From CAVQWT01 sp963717705 (GTDB lineage: Bacteria; Pseudomonadota; Gammaproteobacteria; Burkholderiales; Casimicrobiaceae): DNA of 64,000 bases. A program made the translations under genes and the position numbers. The notes beneath the pieces were generated by a model. It saw nothing but the letters and a program-made list of their open reading frames with translations, was not told where the DNA came from and searched no databases. The DNA is taken from positions 123,867 to 187,866 of the forward strand of contig CAVQWT010000008.1 in NCBI GenBank assembly GCA_963717705.1, written 5' to 3'. Every line of letters begins with the position of its first letter. Position 1 is the stretch's first letter. Shown here one piece after another: positions 37,410 through 45,749 of this stretch.

Positions 37410-38586
37410 GGGATGCCTCCGTCCTGGGTGTCCGCAGCGCCGGCGTCGCAGTCGGCCTCGCGGCGCGACGCTCGACCGGACGCTCGCCGCCGTTGCGTGG
37501 TGCGCCCGTGGCGGCCCTGGCGGCGCCCTTGTCGGGCGCGGCGGCGGGTCCGGCGGCCTTGTCGGTCCGGTACGGCAGCCGGATGTGGACCTCGTAGGTC
37601 TCGCCGCGCACGCGCGACTCGAGGCTCGCCTCGGCGTCGAAATGCAGCGCGAGGCGCTCGCGCACGTTGCCGAGCGCCATCTTGTTGCCCGAGTGATGAC
37701 CCCCTCCGTCGACCCGGTAGGGATTGCGGATGATCGCGTGCACTTCGCCACCCTTGAGAAAGATGTTGACGCAAACGACGCCCTTGGAGCTCGAAGGCTC
37801 GATGCCGTGATAGACGGCGTTCTCCAGCAGCGGCTGCAGCACCAGCGGCGGGACCAGCGCGTCGGCGGGCATGCTCTGGAGGTGCCATTCGACCTCGAGG
37901 CGGTCGGTCAGCCGCAGCTTCTCGAGCGCCAGGTACTGCCGGCACAGCTCGACCTCGTCGGCCAGCGGCGCCAGGTCGCGGTTGTCGCGCATCAGCACGC
38001 GGAACAGGTCCGCCATGTCCTCGAGCGCGACTTCGGCCTGCTTCGGTTCCGCGCGGACGAGCGACAGCACCGCATTGATGCTGTTGAACAGGAAGTGCGG
38101 CCGGATCCGCGCCTGCAGCGCCTGCAGCCGCGCCTCGGTGATCGCCGGCGACAGCGCCTTCGCGCGCAGCCGGAAGTAGTACAGCAGGATGCCGAAGGTC
38201 CCGAGACCCAGCACCACGTGCCGGAACAGCGACCCCGCGGGCTGCGGGACGACGGTCTCGATGACGAGGTGCACGGCGATCGCCGTGAGCACGGTGAGTG
38301 CGGCAATCACGCAGGCGCCGGTCGTGTACGGCTGCCGCGCGAGCCACGGCGACAGCAGATAGAGCAGCGTCAGCATCGCCAGCAGCTGCAGCTCCAGCGG
38401 CCCGGCCATCGCCACGAAGGTGTCGAACACCTCGGTCAGCCGCGAGTCGCGCACGAAAGCCGCCGCCAGCGCGAGCGCGTTGGCCGCGAGCAGGATGCGC
38501 AGCACCGTGCCCAGGTTCCGGAAGTCCGGCAGGGCGAGGGGGACGGGGTTTTGTCTTATAATCGGCCGCATAGCGAAACGCATCAT
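37402..38586 (-). CDS. algZ: LytS/AlgZ-type sensor histidine kinase
   Basis: About 394 residues. Four hydrophobic helices (about 25-150) precede a His_kinase domain with RIRPHFLFNSINAVLSLVR, where the His after Pro is the expected phosphorylation site. An ATPase domain (LQPLLENAVYHGIEPSS) follows, with a Pro/Ala/Arg-rich C-terminal tail. It lacks a periplasmic domain and probably senses a membrane signal. Starts at 38586, 38583 or 38571 are all possible; none has a strong ribosome site. It is divergent from argH across 163 nt. Confidence 0.88.
   Translation of the reverse strand: MMRFAMRPIIRQNPVPLALPDFRNLGTVLRILLAANALALAAAFVRDSRLTEVFDTFVAMAGPLELQLLAMLTLLYLLSPWLARQPYTTGACVIAALTVLTAIAVHLVIETVVPQPAGSLFRHVVLGLGTFGILLYYFRLRAKALSPAITEARLQALQARIRPHFLFNSINAVLSLVRAEPKQAEVALEDMADLFRVLMRDNRDLAPLADEVELCRQYLALEKLRLTDRLEVEWHLQSMPADALVPPLVLQPLLENAVYHGIEPSSSKGVVCVNIFLKGGEVHAIIRNPYRVDGGGHHSGNKMALGNVRERLALHFDAEASLESRVRGETYEVHIRLPYRTDKAAGPAAAPDKGAARAATGAPRNGGERPVERRAARPTATPALRTPRTEASRG
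38557..38562 (+). promoter_or_regulatory. TATAAT -10-like box upstream of argH
   Basis: A perfect TATAAT stands in GC-rich surroundings between divergent algZ and argH, inside the first codons of algZ. No good -35 lies 16-18 nt upstream, and the leader would be about 180 nt long, so the assignment is weak. Confidence 0.3.
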
Positions 38587-38749
38587 GCAAGGTTCGTGCC
38601 CGGGCCCGGGTCCACGCGGAAACGAACCCCGAACCCTATTGTCGACACCCGGCACCCGGGCGGCAAGCGAAGATCGTGCCGCGGCCCGGCGCCATGGTCG
38701 ACGCCTGACCCCGTTTGCCCCAGCCGCCGCTCCTCAACTGTCGGACACC

Positions 38750-40159
38750 ATGGCCGAAGCCCCCACCCCGCCCCCCGCCGCCAGCGCCTGGTCCGGCCGG
38801 TTCGCCGAGCCGATGTCGGAGCGGATGCAGCGCTTCAACGCCTCGGTCGACTTCGACCGGCGCCTCGCCGCGGTCGACATCGACGGCTCGCTCGCCCACG
38901 CCCGGATGCTCGCCGCCGTGGGCGTGCTGTCGGCCGGGGACCTCGCGGCCATCGAGCGTGGCATGACGGCGATCCGGGCCGAAATCGACGCCGGCACCTT
39001 CGCCTGGTCGCGCGCGAACGAGGACGTCCACCTCAACATCGAGAAGCGCCTGACCGCGCTGGTCGGCGACGCCGGCAAGCGGCTGCACACCGCGCGCTCC
39101 CGCAACGACCAGGTCGCGACCGACATCCGGCTGTGGCTGCGCGGCGCGATCGACGGCCTGCAGCGCCAACTCGCCGCGCTGCGGCGCGCCTTCATCGACC
39201 TGGCCGAGGTCAACGCCGCGACGATCATGCCGGGCTTCACCCACCTGCAGGTCGCGCAGCCGGTGACCTTCGGCCACCACCTGCTCGCCTACGAGGCGAT
39301 GCTGGCCCGCGACAGCGAGCGGCTGGCCGACTGCCGCCGCCGCGTCAACCGGCTGCCGCTGGGCGCCGCCGCGCTGGCGGGAACGAGCTTTCCCATCGAC
39401 CGCGACCGCGTCGCGCGGGAGCTGGGATTCGACAGCGTCATCGGCAATTCGCTGGACGCCGTCTCCGATCGCGACTTCGCCATCGAGTTCGCGTCGGCGG
39501 CGGCGCTGATCATGGTGCACCTGTCGCGCTTCGCCGAGGAGCTGATCCTCTGGTCGAACCCGCGCTTCGGCTTCGTGCGCATCGCCGACCGGTTCTGCAC
39601 CGGCAGCTCGATCATGCCGCAGAAGAAGAACCCCGACGTCGCGGAGCTGGTCCGCGGCAAGAGCGCGCGCGTCGCCGGCCACCTGGCGGCGCTGGTCGTG
39701 CTGATGAAGGGCCAGCCGCTCGCCTACAACAAGGACAACCAGGAAGACAAGGAGCCGCTGTTCGACACCGTCGACACGCTGTCGGACTGCCTCGCCATCA
39801 TGGCCGACCTGGTCGGCACGGGGCTCGCCGCGGTGCCGGAGAAGATGCGCGCCGCCGCGCGCGAGGGCTACGCCACCGCGACCGACCTGGCCGACTACCT
39901 GGTGAAGAAGGGACTGCCGTTCCGCGACGCGCACGAGGCGGTCGCCCGCGCGGTCCGCCACGCCGAGGCGAAGGGCTGCGACCTCGCCGACCTGTCGCAG
40001 GACGAGCTGGCGGCGTTCGCGCCGCAGGTCGGCGCCGACGTCTTCGCCGTCCTGACGCTCGAAGGATCGGTCGACAGCCGCGACCACCCGGGCGGCACCG
40101 CCCCCGCGCAGGTCCGCCGCGCCGCCGCCGCCGCGCGCGCCGCGCTGCCCCAGGCATGA
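38750..40159 (+). CDS. argH: argininosuccinate lyase
   Basis: Last step of arginine synthesis: argininosuccinate to arginine and fumarate. At 469 residues it carries the fumarase/lyase signature GSSIMPQKKNPD with the catalytic Ser, and the earlier motifs TARSRNDQVATD and PGFTHLQVAQPVTFGHHL. The start at 38750 gives the conserved WSGRF near residue 15. Its stop overlaps the next ATG by 4 nt. Confidence 0.96.
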   Translation: MAEAPTPPPAASAWSGRFAEPMSERMQRFNASVDFDRRLAAVDIDGSLAHARMLAAVGVLSAGDLAAIERGMTAIRAEIDAGTFAWSRANEDVHLNIEKRLTALVGDAGKRLHTARSRNDQVATDIRLWLRGAIDGLQRQLAALRRAFIDLAEVNAATIMPGFTHLQVAQPVTFGHHLLAYEAMLARDSERLADCRRRVNRLPLGAAALAGTSFPIDRDRVARELGFDSVIGNSLDAVSDRDFAIEFASAAALIMVHLSRFAEELILWSNPRFGFVRIADRFCTGSSIMPQKKNPDVAELVRGKSARVAGHLAALVVLMKGQPLAYNKDNQEDKEPLFDTVDTLSDCLAIMADLVGTGLAAVPEKMRAAAREGYATATDLADYLVKKGLPFRDAHEAVARAVRHAEAKGCDLADLSQDELAAFAPQVGADVFAVLTLEGSVDSRDHPGGTAPAQVRRAAAAARAALPQA

Positions 40160-40470
40160 TCCCCGGCGCGCTGCCGTCGGACAACGCGATCGGCATCGTC
40201 GCCGGAACGCTGACGACGATCGCGTTCGTTCCGCAGCTCTACCGCATCGTCAGCACGCGGTCGGCGCACGACATCTCGTGGTGGATGTTCGGCATCTTCA
40301 GCACCGGCGTCGCGTTGTGGCTGTGGTACGGCGTGCGGCTCGACGCGGTGCCGGTGATCCTCGCCAACGTGGTGACGCTGGTGCTGGCGCTGGCGATCCT
40401 CGTGCTCAAGTGGCGCTACGGCCGCGACGCCCGTGCCGACGACGGCGCGGAACAGGAACCCAAGGAGTGA
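40156..40470 (+). CDS. SemiSWEET-type sugar transporter
   Basis: A 104-residue protein with three transmembrane helices, the half-repeat form of SWEET (MtN3) carriers that work as dimers. The PQ-loop motif TIAFVPQLYRIVSTRSAHD and the second-helix WWMFGIFSTGVALWLWYG are characteristic. It is translationally coupled to argH (ATGA) and followed 5 nt later by the dehydrogenase gene. The substrate is probably a small sugar. Confidence 0.88.
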   Translation: MIPGALPSDNAIGIVAGTLTTIAFVPQLYRIVSTRSAHDISWWMFGIFSTGVALWLWYGVRLDAVPVILANVVTLVLALAILVLKWRYGRDARADDGAEQEPKE

Positions 40471-40474
40471 AGCG

Positions 40475-41350
40475 ATGACGAAGAAGGTTGCCTTTCTCGG
40501 CCTCGGCGTGATGGGGTACCCGATGGCCGGTCACCTGGCGAAGGCGGGGCACGACGTGACCGTCTACAACCGCACCGCGGCGAAGGCCGCGCAATGGGTC
40601 GCGCAGCACGGCGGGCACGGCAAGGCCGCCGCCGCGACGCCCGCCGAAGCGGCGCGGGGCGCGGACCTGGTGCTGATGTGCGTCGGCAACGACGACGACG
40701 TCCGTGCCGTCGGCGCCGCCGCGCTGGCCGGCATGTCGCCCGGCGCGCTGCTGGTCGACCACACGACCGCGTCGGCCGAGGTCGCGCGCGAGATGCACGC
40801 GTCCGCGGCCACCCGCGGCGTCGCCTTCCTCGACGCGCCCGTCTCGGGCGGCCAGGCCGGCGCGGAGGGCGGCAAGCTCACCATCATGGTCGGCGGCGAC
40901 GCCCCCGCGTTCGCCGCGGCCGAGCCCGTGCTCGCCCACTACGCGAAGGCGGTGACGCTGATGGGCGGTCCCGGCGCCGGCCAGCTGACCAAGATGGTCA
41001 ACCAGATCTGCATCGCCGGCCTGGTGCAGGCGCTGTCCGAGGGGATCAACTTCGCCGGCCGCGCGGGCCTCGACGTCGAGCGGGTGCTGGACGTCATCGG
41101 CAAGGGCGCGGCGCAGTCGTGGCAGATGGAGAACCGCGGCCGCACGATGGTCGCGGACAAGTTCGATTTCGGGTTCGCGGTCGACTGGATGCGCAAGGAC
41201 CTGGGCATCTGCCTCGCCGAGGCGCGCGCCAACGGCAGCGCGCTGCCGGTGACCGCGCTGGTCGACCAGTTCTACGCCCGCGTGCAGGCGAAGGGCGGAG
41301 GGCGATGGGACACCTCGAGCCTGGTGCGCCTGCTGCGGGACCCGCAATGA
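40475..41350 (+). CDS. 3-hydroxyisobutyrate dehydrogenase-family oxidoreductase
   Basis: A 291-residue NAD(P)-dependent beta-hydroxyacid dehydrogenase. The Rossmann motif GLGVMGYPMAGHL opens the protein, the substrate motif is DAPVSGGQAGAEGG, and the catalytic Lys is in GAGQLTKMVNQICIAG. Candidate substrates are 3-hydroxyisobutyrate, tartronate semialdehyde or succinic semialdehyde; sequence alone does not decide. AAGGAG is upstream of the ATG. The TGA overlaps the next start. Confidence 0.9.
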   Translation: MTKKVAFLGLGVMGYPMAGHLAKAGHDVTVYNRTAAKAAQWVAQHGGHGKAAAATPAEAARGADLVLMCVGNDDDVRAVGAAALAGMSPGALLVDHTTASAEVAREMHASAATRGVAFLDAPVSGGQAGAEGGKLTIMVGGDAPAFAAAEPVLAHYAKAVTLMGGPGAGQLTKMVNQICIAGLVQALSEGINFAGRAGLDVERVLDVIGKGAAQSWQMENRGRTMVADKFDFGFAVDWMRKDLGICLAEARANGSALPVTALVDQFYARVQAKGGGRWDTSSLVRLLRDPQ

Positions 41351-41934
41351 GCCGCGCCGACCGGCCAACCCTTGCCCGCGCGGCCCGGCCGGCCCGGTTC
41401 GCTTCCGCAGCGCTGCTGCTCTGCGGCGCGCTCTCCGTCCCGTTCGCCGACGCGGCCGGCGTCGTGCTGGAAGAAGCCTGGGTCCGGCCCGCCGCGGAAA
41501 AGCAGGCGACGCTGCCGCTCTACGTCGACATCAGGGCGCCGGGTCCGCTGACGCTGACGGGCGCGAAGTCGCCGGTCGCCGGGTCGGCGGCGCTGCGGGT
41601 CACCGACATCGACGCCGGGCAGAATGCCTCGACGCGCCTGGTCGAGACCCTTCCCGTCGCCGGCGGGCAGGCGACGCGACTGGCGCCGCGCGGCCCGTAC
41701 ATCGAGTTGCGGGACATTGCGCGGCAGCTCACGCCCGGCGATCGCTTCCCCGTCACACTGCTGTTCAGGGCCGCCGACGGCAGCGTGGTCACGGCGCAGA
41801 CCGAAGCGCGCGTCCGCGGCCTGACCTTGCGCCCCCCGCCACAGCTTCCGGAAAGCCCCGCCGCCGGCGACGCGGCGTCGAAGCCGGCGCCGGGACCCCG
41901 CCCCGACGCGCCGCCGGCGAAGTCGATGCCCTGA
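41347..41934 (+). CDS. exported PCuAC-like (DUF461) protein lacking the copper ligands
   Basis: A 195-residue protein: signal peptide (FASAALLLCGALSVPFADAA), a PCuAC-type beta-sandwich of about 120 residues (VVLEEAWVRPAAEKQATLPL, later SPVAGSAALRVTDID and PRGPYIELRDI), and a Pro/Ala tail. PCuAC proteins deliver Cu(I) to cytochrome oxidase through His-X10-Met-X21-His-X-Met. Here those positions appear as Arg, Asn/Ala, Tyr and Glu/Leu, and I see no histidine in the protein. Copper delivery is therefore doubtful. It is coupled to the dehydrogenase by ATGA. Confidence 0.68.
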   Translation: MSRADRPTLARAARPARFASAALLLCGALSVPFADAAGVVLEEAWVRPAAEKQATLPLYVDIRAPGPLTLTGAKSPVAGSAALRVTDIDAGQNASTRLVETLPVAGGQATRLAPRGPYIELRDIARQLTPGDRFPVTLLFRAADGSVVTAQTEARVRGLTLRPPPQLPESPAAGDAASKPAPGPRPDAPPAKSMP

Positions 41935-41973
41935 CCGGGGCGCGACGTCCTCTCCCGGCGACGCCCCCTCTCG

Positions 41974-42408
41974 TCAGGGGGCGGGCAGCCGATCGCCGTC
42001 GACGATCTCGATGTCCCAGGTGATCTCGGCGGTCTTCGCCAGCATCAGCGTCGCCGAGCAGTACTTTTCCTTGGACAGGAGCACCGCCCGCTCGACCTGC
42101 CTCGGGTCGAGCCCGCGCCCGGCCACGGCGTAGTGCAGGTGGATCTTCGTGAACACCTTCGGCTCGACCGCCGCCCGCTCGGCCTCGGCGGACACCGCGC
42201 AGTCGACCACCGGCTGCCGGGCCTTCTTCAGGATCATCACGACGTCGAACGCCGTGCAGCCGGCGGCACCCAGCAGCACGAGCTCCATCGGGCGGGCGCC
42301 GAGGTTGCGCCCGCCGTGCTCCGGCGCGCCGTCGATCAGCAATGCGTGGCCGCTGCCGGTCTCGCCGACGAAGCTCATGCCCTCGTTCCATTTCACCCGC
42401 GCCTTCAT
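41974..42408 (-). CDS. OsmC family peroxide-reducing protein
   Basis: A 144-residue OsmC/Ohr-superfamily protein. The first redox cysteine lies in LGAAGCTAFDVVMILKKAR and the second in LSKEKYCSATLMLAKTAEI. Such proteins reduce organic hydroperoxides with a dithiol. The ATG at 42408 follows AGGAGACAGGAACG. A 7-bp hairpin (41963-41969 with 41976-41982) straddles its stop, in the convergent gap with the PCuAC-like gene. Confidence 0.88.
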   Translation of the reverse strand: MKARVKWNEGMSFVGETGSGHALLIDGAPEHGGRNLGARPMELVLLGAAGCTAFDVVMILKKARQPVVDCAVSAEAERAAVEPKVFTKIHLHYAVAGRGLDPRQVERAVLLSKEKYCSATLMLAKTAEITWDIEIVDGDRLPAP

Positions 42409-42568
42409 CGTTCCTGTCTCCTGTAGGGGGGCGCTGCTGCGCCGGCAGGAGTGCCGCCGAGTGAGCGACCGCTCACCGTGCGACGCCGTGCCGGCGGGGC
42501 GCTCCGTGTCCAACCTGCCGCACCGCAGCAAGGATTGCCTTGTGCAGCGCAATATGCCACGATCATTA
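42409..42568. other. intergenic stretch between osmC and the candidate small RNA
   Basis: No gene seen. A plus-strand pair TTGTGC (42540-42545) and CATTAT (42564-42569), spaced 18 nt, could promote the RNA that follows. A second spacing using AATATG at 42551 is too short. The 133 nt between the RNA terminator and the rplM promoter (42678-42810) also shows nothing. Confidence 0.4.
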
Positions 42569-42677
42569 TGCCGGCATTCCTGGAGCCTCCTCCGCTCCGC
42601 GCCGGCACGTTCCTCCATCCTCCTCCTATGGTGGAACCTTGAAGGCGCGGCCCCAACCCGGCCGCGCCTCTTTTTTT
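42569..42677 (+). ncRNA. candidate anti-Shine-Dalgarno small RNA with twin CCTCCTCC hairpin loops
   Basis: Hairpin 1 has an outer stem TGCCGGC (42569-42575) with GCCGGCA (42601-42607) and an inner stem GGAG (42582-42585) with CTCC (42595-42598), enclosing the loop CCTCCTCCG. Hairpin 2 has GTTCC (42609-42613) with GGAAC (42633-42637) and CCAT (42615-42618) with ATGG (42628-42631), enclosing CCTCCTCCT. An intrinsic terminator follows five bases later. No plausible protein is encoded. Exposed CU-rich loops that pair with mRNA ribosome-binding sites are known from Rhodobacter CcsR and neisserial sibling sRNAs. The 5' end is uncertain; if the TTGTGC/CATTAT promoter is used, RNA begins near 42576. 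Confidence 0.6.
42643..42677 (+). terminator. intrinsic terminator of the candidate small RNA
   Basis: A perfect 10-bp stem, AGGCGCGGCC (42643-42652) with GGCCGCGCCT (42660-42669), a 7-nt loop, then CTTTTTTT. No protein gene precedes it on the plus strand closer than the PCuAC-like gene 700 nt away, which argues for a separate short transcript. Confidence 0.85.
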
Positions 42678-42810
42678 GCACCGGCCATCCGTTCCACCGT
42701 TGGCGGCGGCCCCGGACGGCCGGCCGCGGCGGCCCCGGGGACCGGATGCTGCGCCGCATTGCCGCAGCGCACCACGCCCGGCGCCCGCGTCCCCGCGACC
42801 CCGCCGCGCC

Positions 42811-42840
42811 TTGACCGAGGGGGCGAAAACGGATTATCAT
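42811..42840 (+). promoter_or_regulatory. predicted promoter of rplM-rpsI
   Basis: TTGACC (42811-42816) and TATCAT (42835-42840) with an 18-nt spacer. The leader to the rplM start is about 35 nt. Confidence 0.65.
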
Positions 42841-42880
42841 CCAAGACTTTGCTGAATCGACCCCAAGCAGGAATCTACCG

Positions 42881-43309
42881 ATGAAGACCTATTCCGCCAA
42901 GCCGCACGAAGTCCAGCGGGATTGGTACGTGGTTGACGCGTCCGACAAGGTGTTGGGCCGTCTCGCGAGCCAGATCGCGCTGCGCCTCCGCGGCAAGCAC
43001 AAGGCCATCTACACGCCGCACGTCGACACCGGCGACTTCATCGTCGTCACCAACGTCGAGAAGCTCCGCGTGACCGGCAACAAGGCCGACGACAAGCTCT
43101 ACCACCGCCACAGCGGCTACCCGGGCAGCATCCGCACGACGACGTTCAGCAAGATGCAGGCGCGGTTTCCGGGCCGTGCGCTGGAAAAGGCGGTCAAGGG
43201 CATGCTCCCCAAGGGCCCGCTCGGCTACAAGATGATTAAGAAGCTCAAGTGCTACGCCGGCGATGCCCACCCGCATTCCGCGCAGCAACCCAAAACCCTG
43301 GACATCTGA
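42881..43309 (+). CDS. rplM: 50S ribosomal protein L13
   Basis: A 142-residue large-subunit protein that binds 23S rRNA early in assembly. The conserved opening is MKTYSAKPHEVQRDWYVVDA. Internal motifs are HSGYPGSIRTTTFSKM and VKGMLPKGPLGYKM. Length and order (rplM then rpsI) are standard. Confidence 0.98.
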   Translation: MKTYSAKPHEVQRDWYVVDASDKVLGRLASQIALRLRGKHKAIYTPHVDTGDFIVVTNVEKLRVTGNKADDKLYHRHSGYPGSIRTTTFSKMQARFPGRALEKAVKGMLPKGPLGYKMIKKLKCYAGDAHPHSAQQPKTLDI

Positions 43310-43314
43310 ACGGC

Positions 43315-43707
43315 ATGATCGGCAACTACTACTACGGCACGGGCCGGCGCAAGAGCGCGGTCGCCCGCGTGTTCCTCAAAAAGGGCACCGGCAAGATCGT
43401 CGTCAACGACAAGCCAGCCGACGAGTTCTTCGGCCGCGAAACGGGCCGCATGGTGATCCGTCAGCCGCTGAAGCTCGTCAATCACGAGACGACGTTCGAC
43501 ATCATGGTCAACGTCAACGGCGGCGGCGAGTCGGGCCAGGCGGGCGCGGTGCGCCACGGCATCACCCGCGCGCTGATCGACTACGACGCGGAACTGAAGC
43601 CGACGCTGTCCAAGGCCGGGCTGGTCACGCGCGACGCGCGCGAGGTCGAGCGCAAGAAGGTCGGCCTGCACAAGGCGCGCCGCCGCAAGCAGTTCAGCAA
43701 GCGCTGA
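43315..43707 (+). CDS. rpsI: 30S ribosomal protein S9
   Basis: A 130-residue small-subunit protein whose basic tail, ending KARRRKQFSKR, reaches the P-site tRNA. The opening NYYYGTGRRKSAVARVFLKK is diagnostic. It lies 5 nt after rplM and is followed by a strong hairpin at 43742-43759. Confidence 0.98.
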   Translation: MIGNYYYGTGRRKSAVARVFLKKGTGKIVVNDKPADEFFGRETGRMVIRQPLKLVNHETTFDIMVNVNGGGESGQAGAVRHGITRALIDYDAELKPTLSKAGLVTRDAREVERKKVGLHKARRRKQFSKR

Positions 43708-43741
43708 CGGCCGCGGGGTCCACGCCCCGCACCGCCTCGAG

Positions 43742-43770
43742 GGCCGCCGGCAGGCGGCCTTCGTCGTTTC
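43742..43770 (+). terminator. probable terminator after rpsI
   Basis: GGCCGCC (43742-43748) pairs with GGCGGCC (43753-43759) around a GGCA loop. The tail TTCGTCGTTT is only partly T-rich, so termination may be incomplete before argC. Confidence 0.5.
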
Positions 43771-43885
43771 CGGCAGCGCGGACGCTCGCGCCGGTCGGCG
43801 CCAGGCCGCCGGCGGAGCCCCCGGAGGGCGATGCTAAGATCGCCGTTCACGCGCACCAACCGTTTCGTCCGAGGGACCACGCATC

Positions 43886-44920
43886 ATGGCCATCAAGATC
43901 GGCATCGTCGGCGGCACCGGCTACACCGGGGTCGAACTGCTCCGGCTGCTCGCCAGCCACCCCGAGGCCGAGGTCGTCGCGATCACGTCGCGCGGCGACG
44001 CCGGCACCCCGGTCGCCGACATGTTTCCCAGCCTGCGCGGCCGCTATTCGCTGTCGTTCACCGCGCCCGCGGACGCCGACCTCGGCCGCTGCGACGTGGT
44101 GTTCTTCGCCACGCCGCACGGCGTCGCGATGGCGCAGGCGCGCGAGCTGGTCGGGGCGGGGGTGAAGATCATCGACCTCGCCGCCGACTTCCGGCTCAAG
44201 AACGTCGCCGAGTTCGAGCGCTGGTACAAGCTGCCTCACACCTGCCCGGATCTCCTCGCCGAGAGCGTCTACGGCCTGCCCGAGATGAACCGCGAGGCCA
44301 TCCGCAAGGCGCGCATCGTCGGCAACCCGGGCTGCTACCCGACCACGGTCCAGCTCGGCTTCCTGCCGCTGGTCGAGGCCGGCGTCGTCGACACCGGGCA
44401 CCTGATCGCGGACTCCAAGTCGGGCGTCTCGGGCGCGGGCCGCAAGGCCGAGGTCGGGCTGCTGTTCGCCGAGGCTTCCGACAACTTCCGCGCGTACAAC
44501 GTCGGCGGCCATCGACACCACCCGGAGATGGTCAACGGCCTGGCGGCGCACAGCGCGACCCCGGTGAAGCTGGTGTTCACGCCGCACCTGGTGCCGATGG
44601 TGCGCGGCATCCTGTCGACGCTCTACGCCCGCCTGACCACGCCGGACGTCGACGTGCAGGCGCTGTTCGAGCGGCGTTACGCCGACGAGCCGTTCGTCGA
44701 CGTGATGCCGGCCGGCTCGGCGCCCGACACCCGCAGCGTGCGCGGATCGAACGTGCTCCGGCTCGCCGTCCACCGCCGCGACGACAGCGACCTCGTCACC
44801 GTCATCGCCGTGATGGACAACATGACCAAAGGCGCGGCGGGCCAGGCGGTGCAGAACATGAACCTGATGCTGGGCCTTCCCGAGACGACGGGCCTCGCCG
44901 GGCTGCCGCTCGTTCCCTGA
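43886..44920 (+). CDS. argC: N-acetyl-gamma-glutamyl-phosphate reductase
   Basis: Third step of arginine synthesis, an NADPH-dependent reduction of acetylglutamyl phosphate. At 344 residues the Rossmann motif is GIVGGTGYTGVELLRLLASH, the catalytic Cys lies in VGNPGCYPTTVQLGF, and the C-terminal NMTKGAAGQAVQNMNLM is typical. A TAAGAT box (43835-43840) stands about 50 nt before the ATG at 43886. Confidence 0.97.
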   Translation: MAIKIGIVGGTGYTGVELLRLLASHPEAEVVAITSRGDAGTPVADMFPSLRGRYSLSFTAPADADLGRCDVVFFATPHGVAMAQARELVGAGVKIIDLAADFRLKNVAEFERWYKLPHTCPDLLAESVYGLPEMNREAIRKARIVGNPGCYPTTVQLGFLPLVEAGVVDTGHLIADSKSGVSGAGRKAEVGLLFAEASDNFRAYNVGGHRHHPEMVNGLAAHSATPVKLVFTPHLVPMVRGILSTLYARLTTPDVDVQALFERRYADEPFVDVMPAGSAPDTRSVRGSNVLRLAVHRRDDSDLVTVIAVMDNMTKGAAGQAVQNMNLMLGLPETTGLAGLPLVP

Positions 44921-44966
44921 CCGCCCGCGGGCCGGCAATCCGGCTCCGACCAGCGCCGTCCCGGTC

Positions 44967-45740
44967 ATGGCCTCCCCTCCCTCGTCCCGCTGGCGCCGGC
45001 TGCGCCAGCACTTCTCCATCTCCGCCCCGAGGATGGCGGTGCGCACGCACCTGCCGTGGCCCTGGCGCGCCGTCGTCGGGGTCGTGCTGGTCGCGCTGGT
45101 CGCAGGCATGTGGTGGTGGGGCTTCGACTTCGGGCAGATCTTCGGCGGCTTCAACCGCAAGGAGGTCGAGGCGCGGCTCGCGACGATGGAAGCCGACACC
45201 GCCAGGATGACCGGGGAGAACGAGGCGCTGCGGGCGGTCAACGCGACGCTGGAGAGCGAACTCGCGATGGCCCGGGGCGCGCAGCAGACGATGCAGCGGC
45301 AGGTCCAGGAAGCTACCGCGGAAAACGCGCAGCTCAAGGAAGACCTCGCGTTCCTGCAGAAGCTCGTGGTCGACTCGAACAAGCAGCCGGGGGTGTCGAT
45401 CCAGCGGCTGAACGCCGAGCGCGCCGGCGAAGAGGCGTGGGATTTCAGCATCCTGGTCGTCCGCGGCGGCAATCCGAAGGGCGAATTCGACGGCAGCGTC
45501 GCGCTCTCGGCGACCGTGGTGGCGGCCGGCGGCGCCACGGCCGGCCGGACGTCGACGATCAACCTGCCCGAGGACCAGCCGGCCACCGCGGCGGCGCTGA
45601 AGCTCAGATTCAAGTATTATCAGCGACTTGAGGGTTCATTCCGGATCCCGCCCGGGCACGTGGTCAAGAGCATGAACGCCCGGATCCTCGAAGCGGGATC
45701 GCCGTCGCCCCGGGCGACGCGGAACTTGATCATTCCCTAG
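44967..45740 (+). CDS. membrane-anchored coiled-coil protein (DUF6776-like)
   Basis: A 257-residue protein. One transmembrane helix (about 34-50, rich in Val, Leu and Trp) is followed by a coiled coil (about 60-135, heptad-like LATMEADTARMTGENEALRA) and a C-terminal beta-rich domain in the periplasm (WDFSILVVRGGNPKGEFDGS). I recognise the layout of the DUF6776 proteins that accompany bactofilin genes in betaproteobacteria. A role as bactofilin partner in cell-envelope organisation is inferred only from the 9-nt gap. Confidence 0.72.
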   Translation: MASPPSSRWRRLRQHFSISAPRMAVRTHLPWPWRAVVGVVLVALVAGMWWWGFDFGQIFGGFNRKEVEARLATMEADTARMTGENEALRAVNATLESELAMARGAQQTMQRQVQEATAENAQLKEDLAFLQKLVVDSNKQPGVSIQRLNAERAGEEAWDFSILVVRGGNPKGEFDGSVALSATVVAAGGATAGRTSTINLPEDQPATAAALKLRFKYYQRLEGSFRIPPGHVVKSMNARILEAGSPSPRATRNLIIP

Positions 45741-45749
45741 GAGGTCCCC

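Noticed and set aside
41963..41982. Hairpin between the convergent PCuAC-like and osmC genes as a terminator
   Set aside because: The stem is only 7 bp, contains part of the osmC stop in its loop, and lacks a T tail on either strand.
42451..42642. 63-codon frame across the candidate small RNA as a small protein gene
   Set aside because: No ribosome site; the sequence is Pro/Arg-rich and crosses both hairpins; the paired CCTCCTCC loops and terminator explain the region better.
42409..42680. GGAGG-rich minus strand as a long osmC leader with extra ribosome sites
   Set aside because: The minus-strand GGAGGAGG copies simply mirror the RNA loops, and osmC already has AGGAG next to its ATG.
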